The notes under the pieces are model-generated. The model did no database searches and was not told the DNA's origin. It saw nothing but the letters and a program-made list of their open reading frames with translations. Position numbers and translations under genes: made by a program. Shown in pieces: positions 16,936 to 27,317 of a stretch of 64,000 nt of DNA (positions are counted from its first letter, which is position 1; every line of letters begins with the position of its first letter). This DNA is from Herbidospora sakaeratensis. Its GTDB lineage: Bacteria > Actinomycetota > Actinomycetes > Streptosporangiales > Streptosporangiaceae. The DNA is taken from contig NZ_BBXC01000011.1 in NCBI RefSeq assembly GCF_001570525.1, positions 62,001 to 126,000 of the forward strand, read 5' to 3'.

Positions 16936-17879
16936 GGCAGGAACCTCCTGAGCAGCTTCTCGCGGGCGTGGCCCAGCGTCGGCAGGACCACCGCGAGGGC
17001 GTCCGGCGGGACTTCCCGCAGGGCGGCGGTGGCCCGGGTGTCGAAGGTGGCCGCGACGTCGGGGCGCAGCCGCCCGCGCAGCTTGTGGTGGTAGGCGATC
17101 AGCGCGCACAGGTTGTGCGTCGCCTTGCGGACGAACTCCGGGTCGTCTCCGTCGAGGTCGTGGATGACGCCGAGGTAGGCGTCCATGAAGTGCAGTTGCC
17201 GTTCGTCGCCGACCTGGGTGAGCGAGGCCTTGAGGCCGCGCCGGTAGAACACGCCGGTCAGCGAGGCGACGGCGTAGGTGGCGGCGTGGAGGTGGAGACG
17301 CCACACCCAGGCCCGGTCCTCGGCCGTGGCCAGGGCGGGGTCGAACGTGAGGAGCCCCTGGTCGGCGAGGGAACGCCGGTAGATCCCGGCCCACGGGACC
17401 GGGTAGTCGACCATGCCGAGGCGGCCCATGCCGGTGATGCCCTCGCGGCCCGGGAAGACGACCCCGCGCCGCTGTTCGGGCGCCCGGCGCACCTCTCGGG
17501 TGGTGCCGGTCACCCGTACGTGGTCGACCCGGACGAAGTCGCAGCCGAGCCGTTCGATGGCGGTGACGAGCTGGGGAAGGTAGCCGGGGGCGTACCAGTC
17601 GTCGCCGTCGAGATAGGTGACGTACGTCCCGCCCGCCGCCGAGAGGCCCAGGTTGCGGGCCGCGGAGACGCCGGAGGAGGCGTCCCGGCCGATGACGGTC
17701 AGCCCCGGCAGGTCGCCCTTGAAGCTCTCGGCGATCTCCCGGGTCGCGTCGGCCGAGCCGTCGTCGACGACGATGAACTCGAAGTCGTCCCGCGCGTTGG
17801 CGCGCAGGGAGGTCAGGGCGTCGGCGATGTGGCGTTCGCCGTCCCTGACGGGAACGATCACCGAGAGGGTGGCGGCCAT
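16932..17879 (-). CDS. GT2-family glycosyltransferase
   Basis: About 315 aa. ATG 17879 is chosen because GGAG lies 9 bases upstream; a TTG at 17894 is the alternative. Classical GT-A features: LSVIVPVRDGERHIADAL, FEFIVVDDGSADAT, AARNLGL, then the metal-binding YLDGDDWY. It leads a three-gene operon with 4-base overlaps (GT2, polysialyltransferase-like, GT2-TagF fusion), so it likely assembles the linkage unit or a side chain of the same polymer. Inverting transfer from a nucleotide sugar is expected for the family. Confidence 0.9.
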   Translation of the reverse strand: MAATLSVIVPVRDGERHIADALTSLRANARDDFEFIVVDDGSADATREIAESFKGDLPGLTVIGRDASSGVSAARNLGLSAAGGTYVTYLDGDDWYAPGYLPQLVTAIERLGCDFVRVDHVRVTGTTREVRRAPEQRRGVVFPGREGITGMGRLGMVDYPVPWAGIYRRSLADQGLLTFDPALATAEDRAWVWRLHLHAATYAVASLTGVFYRRGLKASLTQVGDERQLHFMDAYLGVIHDLDGDDPEFVRKATHNLCALIAYHHKLRGRLRPDVAATFDTRATAALREVPPDALAVVLPTLGHAREKLLRRFLP

Positions 17880-17921
17880 CCGGGGCAACTCCAACGGGCG
17901 GAACGGTGAGGATTACAGGGC

Positions 17922-18010
17922 GGTTACCCCGTAACCCTGCCGGTCACGGTGAGTCACGACCGATCTCTTGACCCATCCTTGAGGCGCAGGTCACCCGCCC
18001 GTGGCGGGTG
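17922..18010. promoter_or_regulatory. divergent promoter region with two dyads between GT2 and dprE1
   Basis: The 195-base gap holds GGTTAC-CCC-GTAACC (17922-17936), a perfect palindrome with a 3-base centre, and an 8-bp hairpin CACCCGCC/GGCGGGTG (17992-18010, loop CGT). A rightward TTGACC lies between them but has no good -10. The first dyad could be a regulator site serving both directions. Confidence 0.4.
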
Positions 18011-18074
18011 CGTGCTCGCGATCCCCCGAATGCCGGGATAACGTGACGCGATCGGTCAATCACGGAGAGAGTCG

Positions 18075-19379
18075 ATGGCGAACAAGACGATCCTCACCGG
18101 CTGGGGCCGTACCTCCCCGAGCGTCGCCGAGTTGCTGCGGCCCGGCGCCGAGGCGGAGCTGACCCCGCTGGTGCTGGCCCCGGGCGGGCGCGGGGTGATC
18201 GCGCGCGGCCTGGGCCGCAGCTACGGCGATCCGGCGCAGAACGCGGGCGGGCTGGTGCTCGACATGACCGGCCTGGCCGCGATCGGGCCGGTCCGCGACG
18301 GCTACGTCACGGTCGAGGCGGGGGTGAGCCTCCACCGGCTGATGCGCGAACTGGTGCCCGAGGGGTGGTTCCCGCCGGTCACCCCGGCGACCCGGCAGGT
18401 CACCGTGGGCGGGGCCGTCGCGGCCGACATCCACGGCCGCAACCACCACGCCGACGGCTCCTTCGGCAACCACGTCACCGCCCTCGACCTGCTCGGCGCC
18501 GACGGCGTGACCCGTACGCTCACGCCCGGCGACCCCGACTTCTGGGCGACCGTCGGCGGCATGGGCCTGACCGGGGTGATCACCAAGGCGACGATCCGGC
18601 TCACCCCGATCGAGACCTCCCGCATGATCGTGAACACCTGGAAGTGCCCCGACCTCGAATCGGTGATGACGCGGCTGACGCAGGCCGACCTCGCCCACCG
18701 CTACACCGCCGCCTGGGTCGACTGCCTGTCGCGGCAGGGCCGGGGCGTCGTCGAGGGCGCCGACCACGCGCGCCAGGGCGCGGCCCGCTCGTTCCGGGCC
18801 CGCGGGTTCGAGGCCGGCCCCGGCTTCCTGCCGGTCGGGCTGCTGAACCGGCACACCATGGGCCTGGTCAACCGGGGCCTCTACGCCACCACGAAACGCG
18901 AATCGGTGCAGGTCAGGCCGCTGGCGTCGTTCTTCCACCCGCTCGACAGGGTGGGCCACTGGAACCGCCTCTACGGGCCGCGCGGGCTGGTGCAGTACCA
19001 GTTCGTGGTGCCGATGGGCGCCGAGCAGACCCTCATGAAGATCGTCGAGCGGATCAGGCGCAGCCACGCCGCGTCGTTCCAGACCGTGCTCAAGCGGTTC
19101 GGGCCGGGCAGCGGCGGCTGGTTGTCGTTCCCGACGCCGGGGTGGTCGTTGTCGCTCGACTTCCCGACCACCACCAAGGGGCTGGCCTGGCTGCTCGACC
19201 GGCTCGACGAGCTGGTGGCCGAGGCGGGCGGGCGGGTCTACCTGGCCAAGGACTCGCGGCTGCGGCCCGAGCTGCTGCCGGTGATGTATCCGGCGCTGGC
19301 CGCCTTCCGGGAGCGCCGGCGCGAGCTCGACCCGCGCCTGGTCTTCCAGTCAGATCTCGCCAGGAGGTTGTCGTTGTGA
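18075..19379 (+). CDS. dprE1: decaprenylphosphoryl-beta-D-ribose 2'-oxidase (DprE1)
   Basis: 434 aa, ATG 18075 with GGAGAG upstream. N-terminal FAD-binding PCMH fold (GLGRSYGDPAQNAGG, then GGAVAADIHGRNHH near residue 115) and a C-terminal substrate domain ending KDSRLRPE...VMYPAL and VFQSDLARRL, as in mycobacterial DprE1. With DprE2 it epimerises polyprenyl-phosphoryl ribose to the arabinose donor DPA at the membrane. The loop that holds Cys387 in M. tuberculosis reads WSLSLDFP, with Ser360 at the Cys position, which predicts insensitivity to covalent benzothiazinones. It overlaps dprE2 by 4 bases. The neighbours suggest arabinose enters a wall polymer. Confidence 0.9.
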   Translation: MANKTILTGWGRTSPSVAELLRPGAEAELTPLVLAPGGRGVIARGLGRSYGDPAQNAGGLVLDMTGLAAIGPVRDGYVTVEAGVSLHRLMRELVPEGWFPPVTPATRQVTVGGAVAADIHGRNHHADGSFGNHVTALDLLGADGVTRTLTPGDPDFWATVGGMGLTGVITKATIRLTPIETSRMIVNTWKCPDLESVMTRLTQADLAHRYTAAWVDCLSRQGRGVVEGADHARQGAARSFRARGFEAGPGFLPVGLLNRHTMGLVNRGLYATTKRESVQVRPLASFFHPLDRVGHWNRLYGPRGLVQYQFVVPMGAEQTLMKIVERIRRSHAASFQTVLKRFGPGSGGWLSFPTPGWSLSLDFPTTTKGLAWLLDRLDELVAEAGGRVYLAKDSRLRPELLPVMYPALAAFRERRRELDPRLVFQSDLARRLSL

Positions 19380-20110
19380 AGAACGCGTTCGGCGAACCGC
19401 AGAGCCTGCTGCTCGTCGGCGGGGCGTCCGACATCGCGATGGCGACCGCGATGCGCCTGGTCCGCCGCCGGGTCCGCCGGGTGATCCTGGCCGGGCGGCC
19501 CTCGCCGGCCCGCGACGCGGCGGCGGCGCGGCTGGCCGAGGCGGGCGCGACCGTGGAGACGGCCGACTTCGACGCGTTCCGGGTCGAGGAGCACGCCAAG
19601 GTGATCGGCGACGTGTTCGCCGAGGGCGACGTCGACGTCGCGCTGGTGGCGTGCGGCCTGCTCGGCGACGCCGACCTCGACCCGCTGAAGGCGGCCGACG
19701 TGGCGATGGTCAACTACGTCGGGGCGATGACCGCCGCGATCGTGTGCGCCGACGCGATGCGCCGGCAGACCCACGGCGCGCTCGTGGTCTTCTCGTCGGT
19801 CTCGGCGGGCCGCCCGTCCGGGTCCGATTTCCTGTACGCCTCCGCCAAGTCGGGCCTCGACGCCTTCGCCCGCGGCCTGACAGAGGCGCTGCGCGGTTCC
19901 GGGGTGCACGTGATGGTGGTCCGGCCCGGTTTCGTACGCAGCCGCCTGACCAGGGGCGTCACCCCGCCGGCCATCGCGACGAGCCCCGAGACGGTGGCCG
20001 GCGCGGTGCTCGACGGGCTGCGCGCCAAGTCGGAGATCGTCTGGGTGCCGGGCATCCTGGGCCAGCTGACCCGGCTGCCCGGATCGGTCGTCCGCCGCAT
20101 AACCGGATGA
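19376..20110 (+). CDS. dprE2: decaprenylphosphoryl-2-keto-ribose reductase (DprE2, SDR family)
   Basis: 244 aa from GTG 19376, which overlaps the dprE1 stop; AGGAGG is 8 bases upstream (19362-19367). Short-chain dehydrogenase features: LLLVGGASDIAMA nucleotide-binding loop, N in MVNYVGA, Ser in FSSVSA, and the YASAK catalytic Tyr/Lys. As the second half of the DprE1/E2 epimerase it reduces the 2-keto intermediate with NADH to give decaprenylphosphoryl arabinose. The overlap and perfect SD indicate coupled, equimolar production. The assignment depends partly on its partner, because SDRs are hard to tell apart alone. Confidence 0.87.
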   Translation: MKNAFGEPQSLLLVGGASDIAMATAMRLVRRRVRRVILAGRPSPARDAAAARLAEAGATVETADFDAFRVEEHAKVIGDVFAEGDVDVALVACGLLGDADLDPLKAADVAMVNYVGAMTAAIVCADAMRRQTHGALVVFSSVSAGRPSGSDFLYASAKSGLDAFARGLTEALRGSGVHVMVVRPGFVRSRLTRGVTPPAIATSPETVAGAVLDGLRAKSEIVWVPGILGQLTRLPGSVVRRITG

Positions 20111-20179
20111 GCCGAGCTCAGAAAACTCTCAATAACAGGCGTTACGCTTCGGGCTTGAGTGATCCCCGAGGAGTTTGTG

Positions 20180-20980
20180 ATGCGCCGTCTGATCCCCACC
20201 CTCGCCGCCTTAGCGTTGGTGGTGACCCTGCCCGCCGCACCCGCCGCGGCGAAGCCTGAGAAGGCCCCCAAGAAGCCGTTCTGCGCCACGCACAAGTGCC
20301 TGGCGCTGACCTTCGACGACGGCCCGGGGCCCTATACGACCAGGTTGCTGGCGACTCTCAAGAAGTACGACGCCAAAGCCACGTTCTTCGTGATCGGCCG
20401 CGAGGTGAACAAGCACCAGACACTGCTGAAGAACATCGCGAAGGCCGGCCACCAGATCGGCAACCACACGTGGTCGCACCCGTGGCTGACCGAGCTGACC
20501 CGCACCGAGGTCTACGACCAGGTCAACGAGACCCACAAGCTGATCAAGAAGGTCACCGGCAAGGCCCCGACCGTGATGCGGGCCCCCGGCGGCCTCACCG
20601 ACGACACGGTGCGCGAGATCGCCGCCAAGTTCGGCATGGTGCTGATCCCCGGCACCGCCTCGACCGGCGACTGGGTCGCGGACAACCGCGAGGTCGGCCT
20701 GCTGACCGCCAAGGCCCTGGAAGTGGCCGGCCGCGGCGAGGTGATCCTGATGCACGAGACCGTCAAGCAGACGGTCGACTCGATGCCGAAGGTGCTGGCC
20801 ACGCTGAAGAAGCAGGGCTACCACTTCGTCACGGCGTCGACCCTGCTCGAAGGGGTCAAGCTGACGCCCGGCCAGTCCTACCCCGAGCCGCCGGACGCGC
20901 CCGAGGGCAGCGACGACGACGGCCAGTTGCTCGAGGACGAGGACGACCCGTTCGGCGGCCAGCCCGCCGGCGAGGTCTGA
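20180..20980 (+). CDS. secreted polysaccharide deacetylase (NodB domain)
   Basis: About 266 aa; ATG 20180 follows GAGGAG, and an earlier GTG at 20159 is unlikely. A signal peptide is clear (MRRLIPTLAALALVVTLPAAPAAA). NodB motif 1 is LTFDDGPGPYT, motif 2 GNHTWSHP supplies two metal-binding His residues, motif 3 is RAPGG, and ILMHE is the late His motif. It should remove N-acetyl groups from a wall polysaccharide or peptidoglycan outside the cell. The C-terminus is an acidic tail (residues ~238-260). Its last 103 bases overlap the convergent acyltransferase gene. Confidence 0.88.
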   Translation: MRRLIPTLAALALVVTLPAAPAAAKPEKAPKKPFCATHKCLALTFDDGPGPYTTRLLATLKKYDAKATFFVIGREVNKHQTLLKNIAKAGHQIGNHTWSHPWLTELTRTEVYDQVNETHKLIKKVTGKAPTVMRAPGGLTDDTVREIAAKFGMVLIPGTASTGDWVADNREVGLLTAKALEVAGRGEVILMHETVKQTVDSMPKVLATLKKQGYHFVTASTLLEGVKLTPGQSYPEPPDAPEGSDDDGQLLEDEDDPFGGQPAGEV

Positions 20981-22128
20981 CGCTTCTTCACGAGGCGCCT
21001 GCCCAGTCGCTGGGCGGGCGCCTCGACCCATGTGTAGGTCGCCCAGCTGACCAGCAGCAGCACGGCGAGGTAGCCGGCGGCCAGCAGCGCGCGTTCCCAC
21101 ACCGGCTTCGACATCATGTGGCCGAACAGGATCGGCACCATCCGCAGGATCGGGTGGTGGACGAGGTAGACCGAGTAGCTGATCAGCCCGAGCCACACGA
21201 ACACCCTCGGCAGCGTGCGGTGGCGCAGCGCCCGCCCGGCCCAGAAGGTGGCCCCGGCCAGCACCAGCGTGGTGATCCACACCGGCGGCTGCACCCACCA
21301 CCAGCCCGCCGCGATGGCCCACGCCGGGCTGATCGCGACCAGCGCGCCGGCGGCGAACACCGGCCAGAGCGGCCCGGCGCCCTTCTCCCAGCGGTAGATG
21401 GCGGTCCCGGTGAACATCATCGCGAGGATCGCCGCCCCGAACCACGGCACATAGGACGACCCGACCAGCAGCACCAGCGCCATGACGCCGAGGACCAGCG
21501 CGGCGGCCGTCTGGAACCGCCCGCTGAACAACCCGGCCATGCCGATCGCGAACACGATCCCCGACACGACGGCGGGCCACGGCCCGGGCAACCACGGCGC
21601 GCCGATCACGAGCCCGGCGACCACCGCGAGCGCGCCGAAGGCGACGGCGTACCACCCGCTGAACCGGTGCACGCCCTTCACGAACAGGGCCGTCACGACG
21701 AGGTAGAACACCATCTCGTACGACAACGTCCACATCGGGTCGGCCAGCCCGCCCACGTGCACGACGTCGAGCAGCATCGACAGGTGCGCGAACACCCCGG
21801 AGGCGTCGCGCGGCACCTGCTCGCGGACCGGCACCCACAACCCGATCAGCAGCGCGATGGCGCACACCAGGAGGAAGAGCGGGTAGAGCCGGAACAACCG
21901 GCTGGTCCAGAACGCCCGCACGTCTCCCCGCCCCTCGAGCGAGGCGGGGATGATGTAGCCGCTGACCAGGAAGAACACGACCACGCCGTACATGCCGATG
22001 TTCATGAAGGTCGGCCGGAGCGGCGGATAGACCCACGGAAGCAGGTGTTCGGCCACCACTGCGAGCGCGCCAATGCCGCGCAACGCGTCAAGCCAGGCCA
22101 GGCGGTTAGACGTGGTCACCGGGGCCAA
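20878..22128 (-). CDS. acyltransferase-3 family membrane protein
   Basis: 416 aa from TTG 22128 (a GTG at 22119 is also possible). The family start is visible: RLAWLDALRGIGALAVVAEHLLPW, with the catalytic-type His, and GVVVFFLVSGYIIPASL, then about ten membrane helices. These proteins move acyl groups such as O-acetyl from acyl-CoA across the membrane to sugars. The last ~35 residues are Ser/Pro/Gly-rich low complexity and are encoded antisense to the acidic tail of the deacetylase gene. The conserved domain ends before that overlap. It probably O-acylates the local polymer (inference). Confidence 0.85.
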   Translation of the reverse strand: MAPVTTSNRLAWLDALRGIGALAVVAEHLLPWVYPPLRPTFMNIGMYGVVVFFLVSGYIIPASLEGRGDVRAFWTSRLFRLYPLFLLVCAIALLIGLWVPVREQVPRDASGVFAHLSMLLDVVHVGGLADPMWTLSYEMVFYLVVTALFVKGVHRFSGWYAVAFGALAVVAGLVIGAPWLPGPWPAVVSGIVFAIGMAGLFSGRFQTAAALVLGVMALVLLVGSSYVPWFGAAILAMMFTGTAIYRWEKGAGPLWPVFAAGALVAISPAWAIAAGWWWVQPPVWITTLVLAGATFWAGRALRHRTLPRVFVWLGLISYSVYLVHHPILRMVPILFGHMMSKPVWERALLAAGYLAVLLLVSWATYTWVEAPAQRLGRRLVKKRQTSPAGWPPNGSSSSSSNWPSSSLPSGASGGSG

Positions 22129-22144
22129 TCTACCCCGACCACGA

Positions 22145-23692
<1,548 letters not shown>

Positions 23693-23731
23693 AGGAGGAC
23701 TCCCTGAAGATGAACCGGCGGTAGCGCCAGT

Positions 23732-25288
23732 CTACTTAAGGTGCAACCGCTTCATCGCCTTGAGCAGGGTGACCAGGGTGTCCGCATATGTCTCATAGGG
23801 CAGGCCGAGGATGGGGTCGAAGCCGAGCCAGGCCGCCTGGGAGGAGATCGTCTGGCTCTCGGTGAACTTGGTCAGCCCCTCGTTGCCGTGCCGCCGGCCC
23901 AGCCCGGAGTTCTTCATCCCGCCCATCGGGGAGTCGAACGACCCGTACGCCGAGGCGTACCCCTCGTTGACGTTGACCGTGCCGGCCTTGATCCGGGAGG
24001 CCAGGGCGCGGCCCTTGGCCGGGTCGCCGGTCCAGACGGAGGCGTTCAGGCCGTAGAGGGTGTCGTTGGCCAGCTCCAGCGCCTCGGCCATGTGGCGGAA
24101 GCGGTAGAGGGCGACGACCGGGCCGAAGGTCTCGGCCCGGCACAGGGCCATGTCGTCGGTGACGTTCTCGAGGATGGTCGGCTCGTAGAAGAACGGGCCC
24201 AGGTCGGGCCGGGCCTTGCCGCCGGTGACCACCGTGGCGCCCTTCTCGACGGCCTCGTCGACGTGGGCGGTGACGGCGTCGAGCTGGCGCTGGGAGGTCA
24301 GCGAGCCCATCTGGGTGGCCCAGTCGTGGCCGGGGCCGATGTTCATGTTCCGGACCGCGCGGGCGAACCGCTCGGTGAAGGCGTCGTAGACGGCGTCGTG
24401 GACGTAGAGGCGCTCGATCGAGACGCACAGCTGGCCGGCGTTGGTGAAACAGGCCCTGATCGCGCCTGCGGCGGCGCGGTCGACGTCGGCGTCGTCCAAA
24501 ACGATCATTGGGTTCTTGCCGCCGAGCTCCAGCGAGCAGCCGATGAGCCGCTTGGCGGCGGCCTCGGCGACGCCCCGGCCGGCCCGGGTCGAGCCGGTGA
24601 AGGCGACGTAGTCGGCGTCGTCGATCAGGGGTTCGCCGATGTCGGCGGGGTCGCCGACGACGACCTGCCAGATCTCGGGCGGCATGCCGAGCTCGGTGAG
24701 CAGGTCGATGGTCCACAGGGTCGACAGCGGGGTCTGGGTGTCGGGCTTGTGGACGACCGCGTTCCCGGCGATCAGCGCCGGAACGACGTCGCTCACCCCC
24801 AGCGACAGGGGGTAGTTCCACGGACTGATGAACGCCACGACGCCGCGCGGGTGGCGTACCTCGACGGTCCGGGTGGCCAGCGGGAACGGGCCCCGGCGGG
24901 CGCGCGGCGCGAGCAGGCCGGGGGCCTTGCGCACGTAGTGGAGGCTGCTCGCGGCGACGTCGAGGACCTCCTCGTAGGCGTGCCGGCGGGCCTTGCCGGT
25001 CTCCCACTGGATGACGTCGAGCAGGTCGGCGCGGCGGTCGAGGATCGCGTCGTGCAGCCGCTCGAAGGGCCTGATGCGGTCTTTGACGGGCAGCTCGGCC
25101 CACGCCTCCTGGGCCTCGCGCGCCTGCCGGTAGGCCCGGCGCACGTCGTCGGCCGACGAGATCGGCACCTCGGCCAGCGGCGCCCCGGTGAAGGGCGCGA
25201 CCACGGTCCGCGTCTTGCCCTCCGACGTGACGTGACGCAGGAGACGGTCGAGGAGCGCGGGGTCGGGGACCCGGAGTTCACCAGCCAT
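23732..25288 (-). CDS. gabD2: succinate-semialdehyde dehydrogenase (NADP+), GabD2-like
   Basis: 518 aa, the length of mycobacterial GabD2. Aldehyde dehydrogenase features: SPWNYPLSL, the NAD(P)-binding FTGSTRAGR, the general-base Glu in LELGGKNP and the catalytic Cys in NAGQLCVSIER. The C-terminal GGMKNSGLGRRHG loop is typical. It oxidises succinate semialdehyde, an exit route from GABA or 2-oxoglutarate breakdown, to succinate. It is a single gene, divergent from the Ser/Thr kinase by about 100 bases. Another aldehyde substrate cannot be excluded. Confidence 0.85.
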   Translation of the reverse strand: MAGELRVPDPALLDRLLRHVTSEGKTRTVVAPFTGAPLAEVPISSADDVRRAYRQAREAQEAWAELPVKDRIRPFERLHDAILDRRADLLDVIQWETGKARRHAYEEVLDVAASSLHYVRKAPGLLAPRARRGPFPLATRTVEVRHPRGVVAFISPWNYPLSLGVSDVVPALIAGNAVVHKPDTQTPLSTLWTIDLLTELGMPPEIWQVVVGDPADIGEPLIDDADYVAFTGSTRAGRGVAEAAAKRLIGCSLELGGKNPMIVLDDADVDRAAAGAIRACFTNAGQLCVSIERLYVHDAVYDAFTERFARAVRNMNIGPGHDWATQMGSLTSQRQLDAVTAHVDEAVEKGATVVTGGKARPDLGPFFYEPTILENVTDDMALCRAETFGPVVALYRFRHMAEALELANDTLYGLNASVWTGDPAKGRALASRIKAGTVNVNEGYASAYGSFDSPMGGMKNSGLGRRHGNEGLTKFTESQTISSQAAWLGFDPILGLPYETYADTLVTLLKAMKRLHLK

Positions 25289-25386
25289 ACTCGCGAGACT
25301 ATTCCGGAGCGAAGCTCATGACTACCGGCGGGTACGGTCAATTCGCAATGCCCGCCCGACCCAGGTCATGGGCCACAATTCGATTC

Positions 25387-27279
25387 ATGGCGACTCCCTT
25401 ACGCCCGTCCGATCCCCCGGTGCTCGGCGGCTACCGGCTGGAGGCGGTCCTCGGAGAAGGCGGTCAGGGCATCGTCTACCTGGGGGCCGGCTCCGGCGGC
25501 GAACGCGTGGCGATCAAGTGGCTGCGGCCCGACCTCGCGCAGGACCAGGCCATGGTCCGGCGGTTCCTCCAGGAGGTCAGCACCGCCAAGCGGGTGGCGC
25601 CGTTCTGCACCGCCCAGGTGATCGACGTGGGCGCCGAAGACCAGCGGCCCTACATCGTGAGCGAGTACATCGAGGGCGAGTCGCTGGCCCAGGCGATCCC
25701 GCGGAGCGGGCCGCGTACGGGCAGTTCGCTGCACCGGCTGGCGATCGGCACCGCGACGGCGCTGGCGGCGATCCACCAGGCCGGCATCGTGCACCGCGAC
25801 TTCAAGCCGCCCAACGTGATCCTCGGGTCCGACGGCCCCCGGGTGATCGACTTCGGCATCAGCAAGGCCCTGGGCAGCCACACGGCGCTCACCTCGACGA
25901 TGATCGGCACCCCCGCCTACATGGCCCCCGAGCAGCTCGCCGGGGGGCCCATCGGGCCGGCCGCCGACCTGTTCTCGTGGGCGGGCACGATCGCCTACGC
26001 CGCGACCGGGCGGGCGCCGTTCGGCAACGACACCATGCCGGCCGTGATCAACCGGGTCCTGCGCATGCCGCCCGACCTGGGCGACGTTCCGCAGCCGTTG
26101 CGGGGCATCCTGCTCGACTGCCTGAACAAGAACCCGGCGCTGCGCCCGGCCGCCCGCCAGGTGATCGACCGATTGCTGGTCAGCGACCCGGCGGCGGCGC
26201 GGGCCACGGTCCCCCAGATCCACCGCGAGAAGCGCAGGTTCCCCACCCTCGCCGTGGTCACGACCGCGACCGCGCTGACGGTGATCGCGGCGATCGGCGG
26301 CGTGTGGGCGGCGACCACGAACGACGCCCCGCCCCCGTCCCCCGCCACGACCTCGGCGGCGCCGCCCCCGAGATCCCCCAGCCCTCCGTCGCCGGTCACC
26401 ATCGACATGGACGACACCACGGCGGTGGCGCTGGAGCGGCCCGACGACCCGGCGTACCTGTCGATCTTCTGGGTCGACCGGGAGAAGTGGGACGCCTACG
26501 TCCGCGAACCCGGCAAGGCCACCTTCACCCGCCACTCCTACGTCGACGCCGCGCCCAGCCCCACCGCCGACCGGCTGGCCGGCATCCCGTGGGAGTACGA
26601 CTCCGACGACCGCGACTCGCTCAAGATCACCACCGTGTCGAGCGGTGCCACCCTGACCGTGCAGACCGTCGCCAAGCCGCTCACCACCAACTACGTCCAC
26701 TGGTCGCCCGAAGGCGACCGGATCCTGCTCACCATGCGCAAGAAGGTCGGCGACAAGACCACGACCAAGGGCTTCGTCCTGGTCGACGTGCCGGCCGAGA
26801 CCGCCCGGATCGTCGAGGTGCCCGGCCTGACCGAGGACGCCGCGTTCGCCTGGACCGGCGACGGCGACACGGTGGCCGCGATCGTCGCCGACAAGACCAC
26901 CCGCGTGCCTCACGTCTACGACCTGGCGGGCAAGGAGCTGAAGACCCTGCCGGAGATCGGCGGCAGCCTCACCGACCCGCGTGACCTGTTCACCGCCGGA
27001 GGCGGCGCGTTCGTGGCCACCTGCGCCGGCAAGACGGTGACCCTGTGCGTCTGGGACACCGCGACCGGGGCGGTGCTGGAGGAGTTCGAGTCGGGCTGCG
27101 ACACCGTGCTGGGCTGGTGGGACACCACCCACGTCTTCTGCACGGCCACCGGAGACGACGACGAGGACGCCGTGGTGGTCACCGACCTGGAGGGCGCCGA
27201 GACCCAGACGCTGATCCGGGCGACCGACGCGGCGATGGACAAGCTCTACTTCCGCAGCGCCTACCTGCGGCGCGATTAG
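25387..27279 (+). CDS. receptor-type Ser/Thr protein kinase with extracytoplasmic propeller-like domain
   Basis: About 630 aa from ATG 25387; no Shine-Dalgarno is visible, so the mRNA may be leaderless. Hanks-type kinase in residues ~15-270: G-loop GEGGQGIVYLG, ATP Lys44, catalytic HRD with Asp138 (HRDFKPPN), Asp155-Phe-Gly, and APE in MAPEQLA. One membrane helix at about 286-310 is followed by a Pro/Ser linker and ~300 extracellular residues with repeated beta-blade-like segments (W-S-P-E-G-D-R, W-T-G-D-G-D). This fits a sensor kinase whose outside domain may bind a ligand or protein. The adjacent secreted propeller lipoprotein, 38 bases downstream, is a possible partner. Confidence 0.9.
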   Translation: MATPLRPSDPPVLGGYRLEAVLGEGGQGIVYLGAGSGGERVAIKWLRPDLAQDQAMVRRFLQEVSTAKRVAPFCTAQVIDVGAEDQRPYIVSEYIEGESLAQAIPRSGPRTGSSLHRLAIGTATALAAIHQAGIVHRDFKPPNVILGSDGPRVIDFGISKALGSHTALTSTMIGTPAYMAPEQLAGGPIGPAADLFSWAGTIAYAATGRAPFGNDTMPAVINRVLRMPPDLGDVPQPLRGILLDCLNKNPALRPAARQVIDRLLVSDPAAARATVPQIHREKRRFPTLAVVTTATALTVIAAIGGVWAATTNDAPPPSPATTSAAPPPRSPSPPSPVTIDMDDTTAVALERPDDPAYLSIFWVDREKWDAYVREPGKATFTRHSYVDAAPSPTADRLAGIPWEYDSDDRDSLKITTVSSGATLTVQTVAKPLTTNYVHWSPEGDRILLTMRKKVGDKTTTKGFVLVDVPAETARIVEVPGLTEDAAFAWTGDGDTVAAIVADKTTRVPHVYDLAGKELKTLPEIGGSLTDPRDLFTAGGGAFVATCAGKTVTLCVWDTATGAVLEEFESGCDTVLGWWDTTHVFCTATGDDDEDAVVVTDLEGAETQTLIRATDAAMDKLYFRSAYLRRD

Positions 27280-27317
27280 CGCCCGAACCGAGGCGGCCCG
27301 CGATCCGTCTTGTGGGC

